DNA of 64,000 nt from Capsicum annuum. Taxonomy: Eukaryota; Streptophyta; Magnoliopsida; Solanales; Solanaceae. A program made the translations under genes and the position numbers. The DNA lies in the NCBI RefSeq assembly GCF_002878395.1, contig NC_061121.1:41921202-41985201 (forward strand), written 5' to 3'. The notes below the pieces were generated by a model. It saw only the letters and a list, made by a program, of their open reading frames with translations. It ran no database searches and was not told where the DNA came from. Position 1 is the first letter of the stretch. Each line of letters opens with the position of its first letter. Positions 9,990 to 20,564 of this stretch are shown here, one piece after another.

Positions 9990-11440
9990 ATTTTCCCGAC
10001 TACGTGTTCTCTGAGTCGATTTAGCGGAGGGCATTGTGTGGGTGCAAAATAGTTCAGAATCATCTCTAGTTTTTAAAGTAAAGGAAAAGCAGGACAGAGG
10101 TCCCAGCCTTGTTAAGTTGAAAGAGTCGGTCAGAGATCAGAAAGTAGACGTTTTCTCCCAAGAGGGAGATGGTGTGTTGTGTTGACAGGGTTGGCTATGT
10201 ATGCCAGGTATAGATGACTTGAGGCAACAAATTCTTACAAAGCGCATGGTGCACGTTACTCTATTCATCCAGGGGATAATAAGATGTACCACAATTTATG
10301 GGAAATCTATTGGTGGAATGGGATAAAGAGGGATATTACAGAGTTTATAGCTAAGTGCTCTACATGTTAGAAGGTTTAAATTAAGCACAAAAATCTTATT
10401 GGGTCCATGCAGGAGTTCAGTAATCCCATATAGAAATAGGAAGAAGTGAACATGGACTTTATGATGAGTTTTCCTCATACTCGTCATCAACATGATTCAA
10501 TTTGGGTTATCATGATAGGATGACCAAATCCACTCATTTCTTTACAGTTCGTACTTCCTATTAACCGAGGACTACGCTAAACTCTATATCAGAAAGTTGG
10601 TCAGGTTACATGGAGTCCCAATTTCTATCATCTCAGATAGAGATACCTAGTTTGCCTCTCACTTCTAGAAAGCATTCCAAAAGGGTCTTGGTACCCAAGT
10701 TCACCTAGTACAGCTTTCCACCCTCAGACAGATGGTCAAGCAGAAAGGACCATTCAGACTCTTGAAGATATGTTAAGAGCATGCATGATTGATTTTAAAG
10801 GTAGTTGGGATGGCCATTTGCCTTTGATTGAATTCACATATAACAATAGCTATCATTCCAAAATTTAGATGGCTCCATTTGAGGATTTCTATAGAAGGAG
10901 ATGTAGTCTTCAATTAGTTGGTTCGAGATAGGTGAGGCCATAGTAGTAGGGCCTGACTTAGTGTTCAATACCTTAGATAATGATCAGTTGATCAGAGAAA
11001 GGCTTAGGGCAGCCCAGAGCCAACAAAAATCATATGCAGATGTAAGGAGAAAGGATCTCGAGTTTGAGATTAGTGATTTTGTGTTCTTAAAAATCTCTCC
11101 CATAAAGGGGGTGAAAAGGTTTGGAAAGAAGGAAAAGCTCACTTCCAGATATATCAGTCCTTATACAATTCTCATCTATTTCAGAAAGTTAGATTATGAG
11201 CTTGAGTTGCCTTCAGATCTAGCTTTAGTACACCCAGTATTTCATGTCTCCTTGCTAAAGAAATGCATTAGTGACCCATCAGTCATTATTCCTTTTGAGG
11301 ACGTAAATATTCAGAATGATCTCTCTTTCGAAGAGGTTCTAGTCCAAATCCTCAATAATTAGATTCACAAATTGAGGAACAAAGAAGTTCCCTTGGTTGA
11401 ATTTCTTTGGCAGAATCAGTCCGTTGAGGGATCTATTGGG
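9990..11440 (+). pseudogene. element A integrase remnant with chromodomain-type tail
   Basis: A zinc-binding start (about 10240-10400, H-H-C-C type with GNKMYHNLWEIYWW) leads into the catalytic domain with MDFMMSFPHTRHQ, ISDRD, then [14 protein letters not shown] holding the catalytic glutamate near 10735-10775. The tail at 10961-11362 is open for 133 codons (RRKDLEFEISDFVFLK, LVHPVFHVSLLKK) and then reaches the chromodomain-like end RLRNKEVPLVEFLWQNQSVE in another frame (11372-11557). Long GPY/F-type tails with a chromodomain mark the Tekay/Del group. Stops and frameshifts make it inactive. Confidence 0.85.
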
Positions 11441-11770
11441 CAAGAAAAGCATATATACAGACTAAGTATCCTCACCCCTTCTCCACAAATTCAGATTAAG
11501 CTTAAGGTAACAGTTTTCCTTAGCTTTACTCAGTTCCATGTTCAGTTACATTTATAAACTTAGTGCTCTTTACCGTTGCATATTCATTCATGCATTAATG
11601 AATTAGTTCAACCTTGTACTCATATATTAGATATGCATGTTTACGATGAAAACTCAGCTTATCAGTAGCTTCAGTCATGTATTCTAGGTATCAGATATGC
11701 ATGTTCAGTGTGTAAGCTCAGTCTATCAGTATTTCTCAACTCAATCAGTCTCATTCGAGGCCGAATGTTC

Positions 11771-11785
11771 CCAAAAGGGAGATAT
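11771..11785 (+). promoter_or_regulatory. polypurine tract of element A
   Basis: The purine stretch ccaaaagggagatat lies directly before the 3' LTR, after the family's conserved cattcgaggcc..tgttc lead-in. It would prime plus-strand DNA synthesis. Confidence 0.7.
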
Positions 11786-14239
11786 TATAATACTCCGTAT
11801 TTTCTTAGCTCAGTTTAACTATTAGTATATGAGTATCCCTATATAAACTTTTAGAATACTCTAAATTTTTCAATTTAGATCTTACCATTGTGTAGGAAAT
11901 TCAGTCAGCTTCCCAACAATATAAAATTTGACCAAATTCGATAACCGGGTGAGAGGTTATAGCATATTTTATAAAATAGTATTCCACCTGGTGCAGCACC
12001 GTGTCACAGAGACCAGCCAAATGGCAATTGTTATTTTTTTTGGAAAACCAATGCTATAATCCCATGTTGTAGAGCAGTACCAGTTCCCAATTGTCATTTT
12101 CCAATGAAGATCTGCGATAATGGCGTATTGCGCTAGGGACCGATTTCAGAATTGTCAAATTCCAGTGAGGCTCCATGTCATGCCAAGAGCCAATTTCCAG
12201 TTGTCCTTTTTAATCAATTTCCAGCCAAGATCCAGTGGCTCACCGCGATGCCACCGCGTCGCGGTGAAGCCAAAAATTGGAATGTTTAGTGACGAAAATT
12301 AAAAGCTTTCCAGGGATAATTTGGTATTTTCCATGACTCTTATTAGTCCTAAACACAAAATTAATGCCATATATAACCTATTATGTCATTATTTATTCAC
12401 TTTCTCTCAAGAATAAATCATTCTCTCTCAAATTAACAAAACCCTAGCTTCAAGAATCAAGAACGATCTTAAGAACCACCAAGAATTAATCTTCTCAGGT
12501 ATGTTAGGTGTTCATTTATGGTTTCTTTCACCCATAGAGTCCAAAAATCCATTTTTTTAAAAATTATAAGATTATTAATTCATGATTTACATGCTTGAAA
12601 TTTGATTGTATTCATGTTCCTGACATTAATTGAGATTAAATACACGATTTATTGTAGATTCCATGAAATTGAAATAGCATGTATATTGAATTGTGCAATT
12701 CCCATGTTATAATCCTTGAATTAACAAGTTTGGGTGTTGTGGTTAAGATGTTTATATGTTGTCCTTGATTATATGCATTAAGTTGTGCTCCCCATGTGTT
12801 TGATGGAATGTACATGTAAATTAAATAGTGAAATCATGACATGCTAGCATATGTACAAGTTTATGCCCTACAAGTGTTTGATAAAATATCTCTATGAATG
12901 AATTATGAGCAAGTGAACATTGTTATGCTTTTCAAGATCATGCTACGCTTTAATTTTTATGCTATTGAGTCCTGGGGGTATCTAATACCCGACAATTTAG
13001 TTGTTTAACTAGAGCTATAGTAATTACAGAATATTCTTAGTCATGTTCCAAAACAGTAAGTACTCAGGCAGTTATAGAACTTACTGAAACTCAGTATCAG
13101 TCTAGATCAGCTTAGTATGGGAATCAACATCATTCAGTTAGGAGTAGGATTCAGCATCGAGTGAACCTAAGGATGGGGGCTCACCTTCCAGTAGAGGGTG
13201 CGATCCTTAGAAGCAGTCCTTGTATTCCAGAACTATGTAGCTATCATAGATTGAGACATCAACCTATCAGTTGAGGGTTGATGAGGTGTTCTAACCTGCC
13301 AGTTGAGAGTACCACCATTCTCATTAAAGTACCTGCCAGATGAGGGTAACTCTTCAATTGTCTTTACCCGTGGCACGGTACTAACACGCTTCTAGCTAGG
13401 GTTATAGGTTGGACCCCAAATCTATTAAAAAAAGGGGCATGTCGGTTATATGACTACCTCTCACAGTTTTAGTTTCAGTCTCAGAATAGAACTCAGTTTA
13501 GTTCTACAGAATTAGGACTGTCAGAAATAGTCACCCAGTTATCAGTAATTTAGTTATCAGAATCACTGATATTAGTTACTCAGTATTAGAAATTAGTACT
13601 CAGCTTCAGTAAAAGCTCTGATACAGTATACATAAATATGCACAACAATGCATACTCAATATTTACAATAGTTTTAGATTTCTATGTACTCATAATTAGT
13701 TACTCTATATCATTCAATCAGTTACTGTTTATGCGTATGAACCCTTGCATTCAGCCTTACCTCATCTAGCATACCAGTATATTCCATGCTCTAACATATA
13801 CTCTTTCTTTACACTATGATGTCTCATATCATAGGTTTGGACGCTCAGGTTTCTAAACACATATAGATAGATTCAGATTCAGCCAGCAGTGTCAGATTTA
13901 GTAGTGAGTCCTCATCTATCGAGGATATGTTATATTTCTGTATTTCAGTCGTCGGAGTTAGTTGAGGGCTTGTCCCATTAACTCTGATTTTAGACAGTTC
14001 AGTTAGAGGCTTTTCAAACTAGGCTATCAAATAGTATTCAGTTTTGCAGATTATTCTTATGGTTGTTATTCTTTATCAGTATTCAGATTTTGAACCTTAT
14101 GGAAATTTGGCCTATTTTCTGTATTATTCTCAATATTATTATTCAGAGCTCATAGTAGATATCAGTCATGAATTAGCTTGTGGTCCTTCAGGGTCGTAAG
14201 CACCATGTAGCGTCCGAGGTACAGACTCGGGGCATTACA
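11786..14239 (+). repeat. 3' LTR of element A
   Basis: Length 2454 bp. The first bases are mutated from tgtaata to tataata; it ends ggggcattaca. It aligns with the 5' LTR throughout, including the GC-rich module (about 12020-12275) and the ctgccag units (about 13265-13350). The open frame at 12120-12302 falls in the GC-rich module and is not a gene. Confidence 0.9.
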
Positions 14240-15058
14240 CTTTCTTTAGTCTAGAGATAAAAATTATGTCATGAAATTATATAGTTCTTGTATTGATAGA
14301 AAATTTTATGATTGAAAAATTTGGCCAATCTTAATTTTAGAACTTTAATTGTTGTTCCTGCAACCCTTTGAACATAAATCTTGTCTTGAAATTATTTGCA
14401 CCATTATATTTTTTTTATTTTTTTCCTTCGAAGGTGGAAGAAAGGGTACTCACATCTTAATACATAGTAGGGCCCCAGAACGCTAAAAGGTGGGGGAACA
14501 AGAGTTGTTAAGATAGAAAAGAGAAATAAATAAATGATTATAAGGACCAAATGATAAGAAAATAGAAGCACCATTATAAAGTAAATAATAGTATGAAAAA
14601 TAATTGTGTGATATGTGAACAATAGTCAAGTAAGATTTAGAACATATTTGAAAAAGACCTCAAAATTATATTCAATTATAATTAACAACAAAATTATTTT
14701 TGAATTACACATCAATTAAGTCTTCACATCTATACTAAGATAGAATGAAATTTATGCTTTTATTATTTTTCAATGTGGTTAATCATCATTATATATATTG
14801 CTTATTTTTAAGTTAAGGAGTTTTTATACTATTTATTATTGTTAGAATATTATCTCAGTATCCATGTTTCACACAAAACGTGAATGTTTTAACGTTCCCC
14901 AAATCTCACCTTTTGAAAATACATTGGGTATGTTGTTCCGAATGTTTGCAACAAACTTTAGTACAAATTGAATTTGTGAAAGTATGACTACATCTTTGCT
15001 CTGATCCAAAATCATATGGATTAATATCACTATGATCCACTAATATTTTAAAATAAAG
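14240..15058 (+). other. downstream part of H2A-like unit 1
   Basis: This resumes the unit split by element A. It matches 16560-17630 in unit 2, for example tcatgaaattatatagttcttg and aattaagtcttcacatctatact. There is no coding potential; the 72-codon frame at 14404-14622 falls in AT-rich sequence. Confidence 0.7.
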
Positions 15059-16111
15059 TGTAGTGCAAGAATCTCTTATATATTTATGAATAATAAAAAA
15101 ATATGTATAGTTGTTGGCTAAGATATATTAACTCGACATATAGTCAAACATTAGTTTTATTCAATTTAATTAGCAAGTGTTGGATTAAATTTTCTTCTCT
15201 GGAAGTACACCTTTGAAAAAAAAAAATTTCTTCTTTAGTTCTCATTTTGAAGGTGTTTGGGCATACAAATTATAAAATTTTGAGAAAAGATTATTTGTTT
15301 GCATGTTGAAAATGATATGTAAAGAGCGAAATTATGTTTGGATATGAATATAAAGTAAATGTATTTTTAAAATATTTGAAAGTGATTTGGGTGAAGGCTA
15401 TCAAAACATGTGGTCAAATAGACATTTGGTATTATTTTTTCATCCTCTCTTTTCCTAATAGGATATAATACAATGTTTGAAAAGATCAAGACTTATACAC
15501 AAACAATCCTTCAAAATTTTTATTAAATTTTATTTAAATACACAAACTATTATCTATCCCAATTATGTTCCTATTAGATAGATTTGATCCAAACTGTAAT
15601 TTTTTTGTTGCGTGTTCTTAATTATTCATAATGCAGATAAGTTAATAACTGAAAAACTTTCATCTTCGTTCATTATACAAATTAATCTTAATAAGTCATA
15701 AATATCGAGGCATATTTCAAGAATTGTATAAGTAAAAAAATTGATATATTTTAAGTCAACTTATCTACATAATGCACATATGCAAAAATATTTTTTTAAA
15801 ACTTAAAAAAAAATTATTTAATATATATATAATTCATCATATATTTGGGTATTCAATTGAAACAAAATGTACTGCAGGTGTTTAAATAAAATTTCTAATA
15901 AATTTAATGGACTGTTTTGCTAACTATCAGGAATAAAATTGGACCTAAAAAGCTTTTAGTCTAAATTCAAAACTCATCAAATTATCATAATCCTTGAAGC
16001 GATTATATGTGTCAACATCAGTATCCATTATTGATCTGCTCTTTCATCCAACGGTGTGCAATCCCAATCTATATCATTCTTTCCCATTAGCTAAATTATA
16101 GCCCATATAGG

Positions 16112-16119
16112 CTATAAAA
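16112..16119 (+). promoter_or_regulatory. TATA box of H2A-like unit 2
   Basis: The motif ctataaaaacaccataacc lies about 125 bp before the ATG at 16239 and is matched in unit 1. The surrounding upstream block, including cattcttt and ccaacggtgtgcaatccc, is also shared with unit 1. Confidence 0.55.
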
Positions 16120-16238
16120 ACACCATAACCAAACAAATTAAGAACTTACAAACAAATGAACTAAATTCATTTGCTACTTTACTTCTCTATTTCAGTATCA
16201 AGTCATTACTTTTCATTGTTTTTTGGAGCGAAAGTATA

Positions 16239-16523
16239 ATGGCTGATAAAGAAAAAACGCTATCTTCTAATTCTGCTGCTTCTAGAAAGAAGCCACAGTC
16301 TTGGACAAAAAAGTCAGATTCCAAGGATAAAAAGAAGTCGAGGATTATGATAAGGCACATTAAGTTAATTGCAAGGCACGGCAAGGAGTTGAACATGATG
16401 TTGGACAAGGTCACCATTGCTACTAGCGGTGTTATACCGAACAATCATAACAATTTATTGTCTAATAGGAAGTACTCCGATAGCTCTTCAAAGGTGTCTG
16501 CTGCTGCTGATAACTACATGTAG
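16239..16523 (+). CDS. short H2A-like protein, histone fold core deleted (unit 2)
   Basis: A complete 94-codon frame starts at the same ATG context as unit 1 (a.tataATGgct). Residues 1-28 are a basic, serine-rich tail (SRKKPQSWTKKS). Residues 29-78 match the C-terminal part of H2A: DKKKSRIMIRH (family ARDNKKTRI.PRH), GKELNMMLDKVTIA and SGVIPNNHNNLL (family DEELNKLLG.VTIA.GGVLPNI). The stretch between, which in H2A forms helix 1, loop 1 and most of helix 2, is missing together with the intron, so the protein cannot form a normal H2A-H2B dimer. The acidic patch reads GKE instead of DEE. The tail after residue 78 (YSDSSSKVSAAADNYM) is unlike ordinary H2A. Either a translated relic or a chance-open pseudogene; no expression evidence can be seen. 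Confidence 0.6.
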   Translation: MADKEKTLSSNSAASRKKPQSWTKKSDSKDKKKSRIMIRHIKLIARHGKELNMMLDKVTIATSGVIPNNHNNLLSNRKYSDSSSKVSAAADNYM

Positions 16524-17630
16524 ACTGATGATCTTGTCAGGCTAATTGCTTTATTTTTTCTATTCAAGTCATGAAATTATATAGTTCTTGTCTTGATAGA
16601 AAATTTTTTGATTGACAATTTTGACAAATTTTCATACAAGAAACTTTGATTGTTGTTCCTGCGTCCTTTTAAGCTTAAATCTTGACATGAAATTATTATC
16701 AAAATTATTTTATTTTTAATTTTGTTCTTGATTTTTTAATTATTCAAATGTCTCATTATGATTTTTCTTTTATCCTTTTTACAGCACCAATAACTTTTCT
16801 GTTCTGATTGGGGTTAGATAAATGCCGACCTTTCTTTGGGTATATATAATTAAGTGCTTTCTTTTTAATAACTAGTGATAGTGAAACTTGCATTAATTTT
16901 TGTATATTTCAATTTAAATAAGTAAATGTTTTTTTATAAATTCAAGAGATAAAATATTCTGTAATCAATGTAATCTAATATGATTCATGATTAACAAATT
17001 TTGGAATATTTCTTTTCATATAAATTATAATTCTATTATATATGTAAGGAACCTACTAATTATTTATCTTCTAAAATTGGCATCTCCTTTATATCTTTAC
17101 ACTATATTATTGGAAGAATGATTAAAAATTTGAAGCACAATTACAAGATCTATATTGAAATGAAAAATAATTGCTTGATATGTGAACAATAATCAAGTGA
17201 GATATAGAATATTTTTGGAAGAGACATCAAAGTTATATTCAATTATAATCAACAACAAAATTATTTTTTGATTACGCATAAATTAAGTCTTCACATCTAT
17301 ACTAACATAGAATGAAATTTATGCTTTGATTATTTTTCTATATGGTTAATCATAATTATATATATTGATTAATTTAAGTTCATGAATTTGTATTTTATTT
17401 ATTATCTCTAAATATTTTCTTGACATTTAAGTTATACACAAAACATGAATGTTTGTAATACTCTCCAGACCCCATTTTTTGAGAATATACTGGGTATGTT
17501 ATTGTTGTTGGGAATGTTTTTCAACATACTTTAGAATAAATTGAATTTTATACAAGTATGAATACATTTTTATTTTGGTCCAAAACCATATGGATTAATC
17601 TCACTATGATTCATTAATATTTAAAATAAA
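16524..17630 (+). other. downstream part of H2A-like unit 2
   Basis: AT-rich sequence matching 14240-15058 and 18540-18950. No coding frame is seen. It ends at the start of unit 3. Confidence 0.7.
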
Positions 17631-18950
17631 GTGTAGAGCAAAAATCTTACATAATTGTGAATAATGAAAAAAATAAGTATAGTTGTTGACTAAGATTTAT
17701 TAACTCGACATATAGTCAATCATGAATTTTATTCAATTCAATTAACAAGTGTTGCATTGACTTTTTTTTTCTGAAAGTACATCTAGAAAACAAAGAAAAA
17801 CTTTCTTCTCTGGTTCTCATTTTTAAGGCATTTGGACATAAAAATTATAAAATATTTGAAAAATATTATTTTTTTCAAGTTTAATATGATATATAAAGAG
17901 TGAACTTGTGTTTGAACATTAATATAAAGTCAAATTATTTTAAATTTTTGTGAGTGATTTAAAGTGATTATGAAAACGTGTGGTCAAACAAACATTTAAC
18001 TTTATTTTTTCATCCTCTCTTTTTCTAATGGAAAATAATATAATTATTGAAGAAAATCAAGCCTTATACATAAGAAATCATTAAAACTTGTTAGTAAATT
18101 TTATTTAAACACTCAAACTTCTATTTGTTCCAATTATGTTCCTATTAGATAGCTTCGACCCAAGCATAAATTTTTGTTGTGTGTTCTCAATTATTCATAA
18201 CGTAGATAATTAGTGAAATAAAAATTTTCATCTCCATTCATTATACCAATTAATCTTAATAAGCCATAGAATTTTAGGCATGTTTCATGATTTGTATAAT
18301 TAAAAAAATTGATATAATTTAAGTTAACTTATCTACATAATGCACATATGCGAACATATTTCTTAAAAATTTAAACTTAAAATATTTAATGTATATAATT
18401 CATCATATATTTCGGTATTCAATTGAATCAAAATGTACTGCAAGTGTTTAAATAAAATTTGCTTATAAATTTAAAAAATATTTTATCCAAATATCAAGGG
18501 TAAAATTAATCCTAAAAGCATTTAGTCTAATTCTGATGATCTTATCAGGCTATTTGCTTAGATCATGAAATTACATAGTTCTTGTATTTGATAGGAAATT
18601 TTCTAATTGAAAAATTTGGAGAATCTACATATAAAAACTTTGATTATTGTTCCTGCATCCTGTTAAGCATAAATCTTGACTTGAAATGATTTGCACCATT
18701 ATATTTTTTAATTTTTCTCTTGAATTTTTATTTATCAAGTATCTCATTATGATTTTATTTTTATGCTTTTTGAAGCACCAACAACTTTTCAATTGCGATT
18801 GAGGTTAGATAAATGTAGAACTTTCTTTGAATAATATGTAATTAATTATTTTCTTTTTAATAATTGGTGGTGATGAAACTTCCATTAAAGTTTGTATATT
18901 ATAATGGATATAGGTAAAAGTTTTTATACAAATGCAAGAGATGAAATCAA
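17631..18950 (+). other. H2A-like unit 3 with the gene deleted
   Basis: The upstream region matches units 1 and 2 up to tagtctaattc (about 18536). The next bases, tgatgatcttatcaggctatttgc, correspond to sequence just after the stop codon in unit 2. About 560 bp, covering the TATA region and the whole reading frame, are therefore missing. The downstream match fades out near 18950. Confidence 0.75.
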
Positions 18951-20564
18951 TATATAATTAAAAGTAGAGGAACAAACCGCTATATTAAACCATATGTCAG
19001 CTCAAAAATATGCCTCTTGAAATTTAAGGATAAAGCTAAAATAATTACATAATTATTTGAAATAAATCTGCATAAGAAAATTAGGACTGCAAATAAGTTT
19101 TAAAACATACCAATTCTATTACATTGTTACAGCTAATTGTCAATTAAAACAATCATTCTCCCATATTGTGATAACTAACTCCATCTTGGATCAATAGTCA
19201 ATTTAACGACAAAACATTTTAACCACAAAATTCTAAAAAACCTTTTCATATAGAATAATTTGCATTTAGTATGTGGAACGGGAGGCAAATAATTAGCAAT
19301 GGCCAGTGCAAAGAAATACCACAAACTACTTCTTGATATAGTAACTTGATATACAAATTCTTTTGAGATCCCTTCCTCATCCTTGGTGATGTCGACATAA
19401 AGGTGTGGAGTAATTTCTTGCTCCAATTTCTATATAGAAATAGACTGTTGTTTTTGATTTTAAGATAAGACACCTTTCTATTCTTTTTTACTTTTGAAAA
19501 TAGTATGAGATACTGATTATAAGACTAAAATTAAGATTCTTTTGTAGCATTTCTTATCATTTTGATTGAGAAATTTTTTGTTAGTCTTACTTCTTTAAGC
19601 AAAATCAGGGTGGTATCTTTCTTTTATGCACAAATCTATGTCCATGTTTTGGATGTAAAGGTTTTGATATCGTACAATTTATTGGTAATGATATATCCTT
19701 TTATCAATCTGCTTTTAAAAATATACACAACTTCCAACAAAATTTGCTAAGTTACTATTAGTTTTTTTATGTATTTTCTTAAGCAACAACATTTGATATG
19801 CTTTCAATATTAGATAGTGGATACATGTTATTACTAATTGTAATAAGTAATTCTTGATATTGTTCTTCTTTCATTTTTTATGGTTTTCTTTGTCGGTATG
19901 AAAACTCATAAGTATAAGTTATGTAACTTTACATTTATAAAAATTAATTTATGTTTTTATTAGGCATTTTTGAGTTGAAATAGTATGATAAATTTTCGGT
20001 AAATTATTTTAAGATAAGATAAACAAATTATTGAACATAAAAAAAATAAAATTAGTTAGTTGAAATTTTTAGCACGTTTAATGTTGCTACTTGCTAATGC
20101 GTGAAATGCATCAATTTTAATAAGATTAAGATCGGACTTAGAAGTTGGTTTGCTTTTTTTTGTGTGTGTGTTGTCATAACTTTGGTAGTTTAAATTTTGA
20201 TCACGTTTAATGTTGCTACTTGCTAATGCATGATATGCAATAATTTTAATTAGATTAAAATCAAACAAAGAAGTTGGTTTGCTTCATTTTTTTTCTTTGT
20301 GTGTGTTTGTATAACTTTGATTTTAAATTTCACTTAATCAATTATTGAATTGATACAGTCAATATTGAACCTAAATTACTGCATACGTCTATTTAATTTT
20401 TTTGAAACAAATATTACCATTATGGGCTATGGTGTGAGATGGAGACTGAGAAGTGGAAACTAAGATAATTTGTATGTCATTGAGTTCTCTCCTTTACATA
20501 TGCAGACATCTTTAAATTTTTTATGACTCTTCACGTGCTTTTGTATCTATTGAGCATATTATAA
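18951..20564. other. gene-poor AT-rich spacer
   Basis: No element is recognised. Overlapping minus-strand frames at 19175-19473 include a stretch of non-repetitive composition (TPHLYVDITKDEEGISKEF) that looks exon-like, but I cannot name a family. The rest is AT-rich and holds a short tandem duplication at 20065-20330. Confidence 0.4.
20065..20330. repeat. tandem duplication, period 129 bp, two copies
   Basis: The anchor cacgtttaatgttgctacttgctaatg-like block starts at 20073 and again at 20202. Each copy ends in agaagttggtttgctt followed by a T-rich and GT-repeat stretch. The minus-strand frame at 20056-20268 is produced by the duplication. Confidence 0.85.

Larger units (their letters stand above)
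4244..14239 (+). mobile_element. Ty3/gypsy LTR retrotransposon A (Tekay-type chromovirus)
   Basis: This is a complete but dead element of 9996 bp inserted in the downstream part of H2A-like unit 1. It has two LTRs of about 2.45 kb, a mutated primer-binding site, gag, protease, RT, RNase H, integrase with a long C-terminal tail, and a polypurine tract, all in the order of Ty3/gypsy elements. The flanks are cttta on the left and ctttc on the right, an imperfect 5-bp target duplication. LTR-to-LTR differences are visible on nearly every line, so the insertion is old. Confidence 0.9.
2517..18950 (+). repeat. tandem array of three H2A-like units, period about 2.55 kb
   Basis: Three copies of one segment can be aligned by eye. 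The anchor tagtgcaagaat occurs at about 2518, at 15059, and in mutated form (tagagcaaaaatc) near 17633. The motif tcatgaaattatatagttcttg downstream of the gene occurs near 14260, 16567 and 18556. Removing the 9996-bp retrotransposon in unit 1 gives spacings of about 2545 and 2574 bp. Each unit consists of an upstream region of about 1.7 kb, the H2A-like gene or its scar, and about 0.8 to 1 kb downstream. Copies differ by many substitutions and small indels, so the duplication is old. Confidence 0.85.

Noticed and set aside
16187..16444. 85-codon minus-strand frame over the H2A-like gene
   Set aside because: Antisense shadow of the plus-strand frame, which has clear histone similarity.
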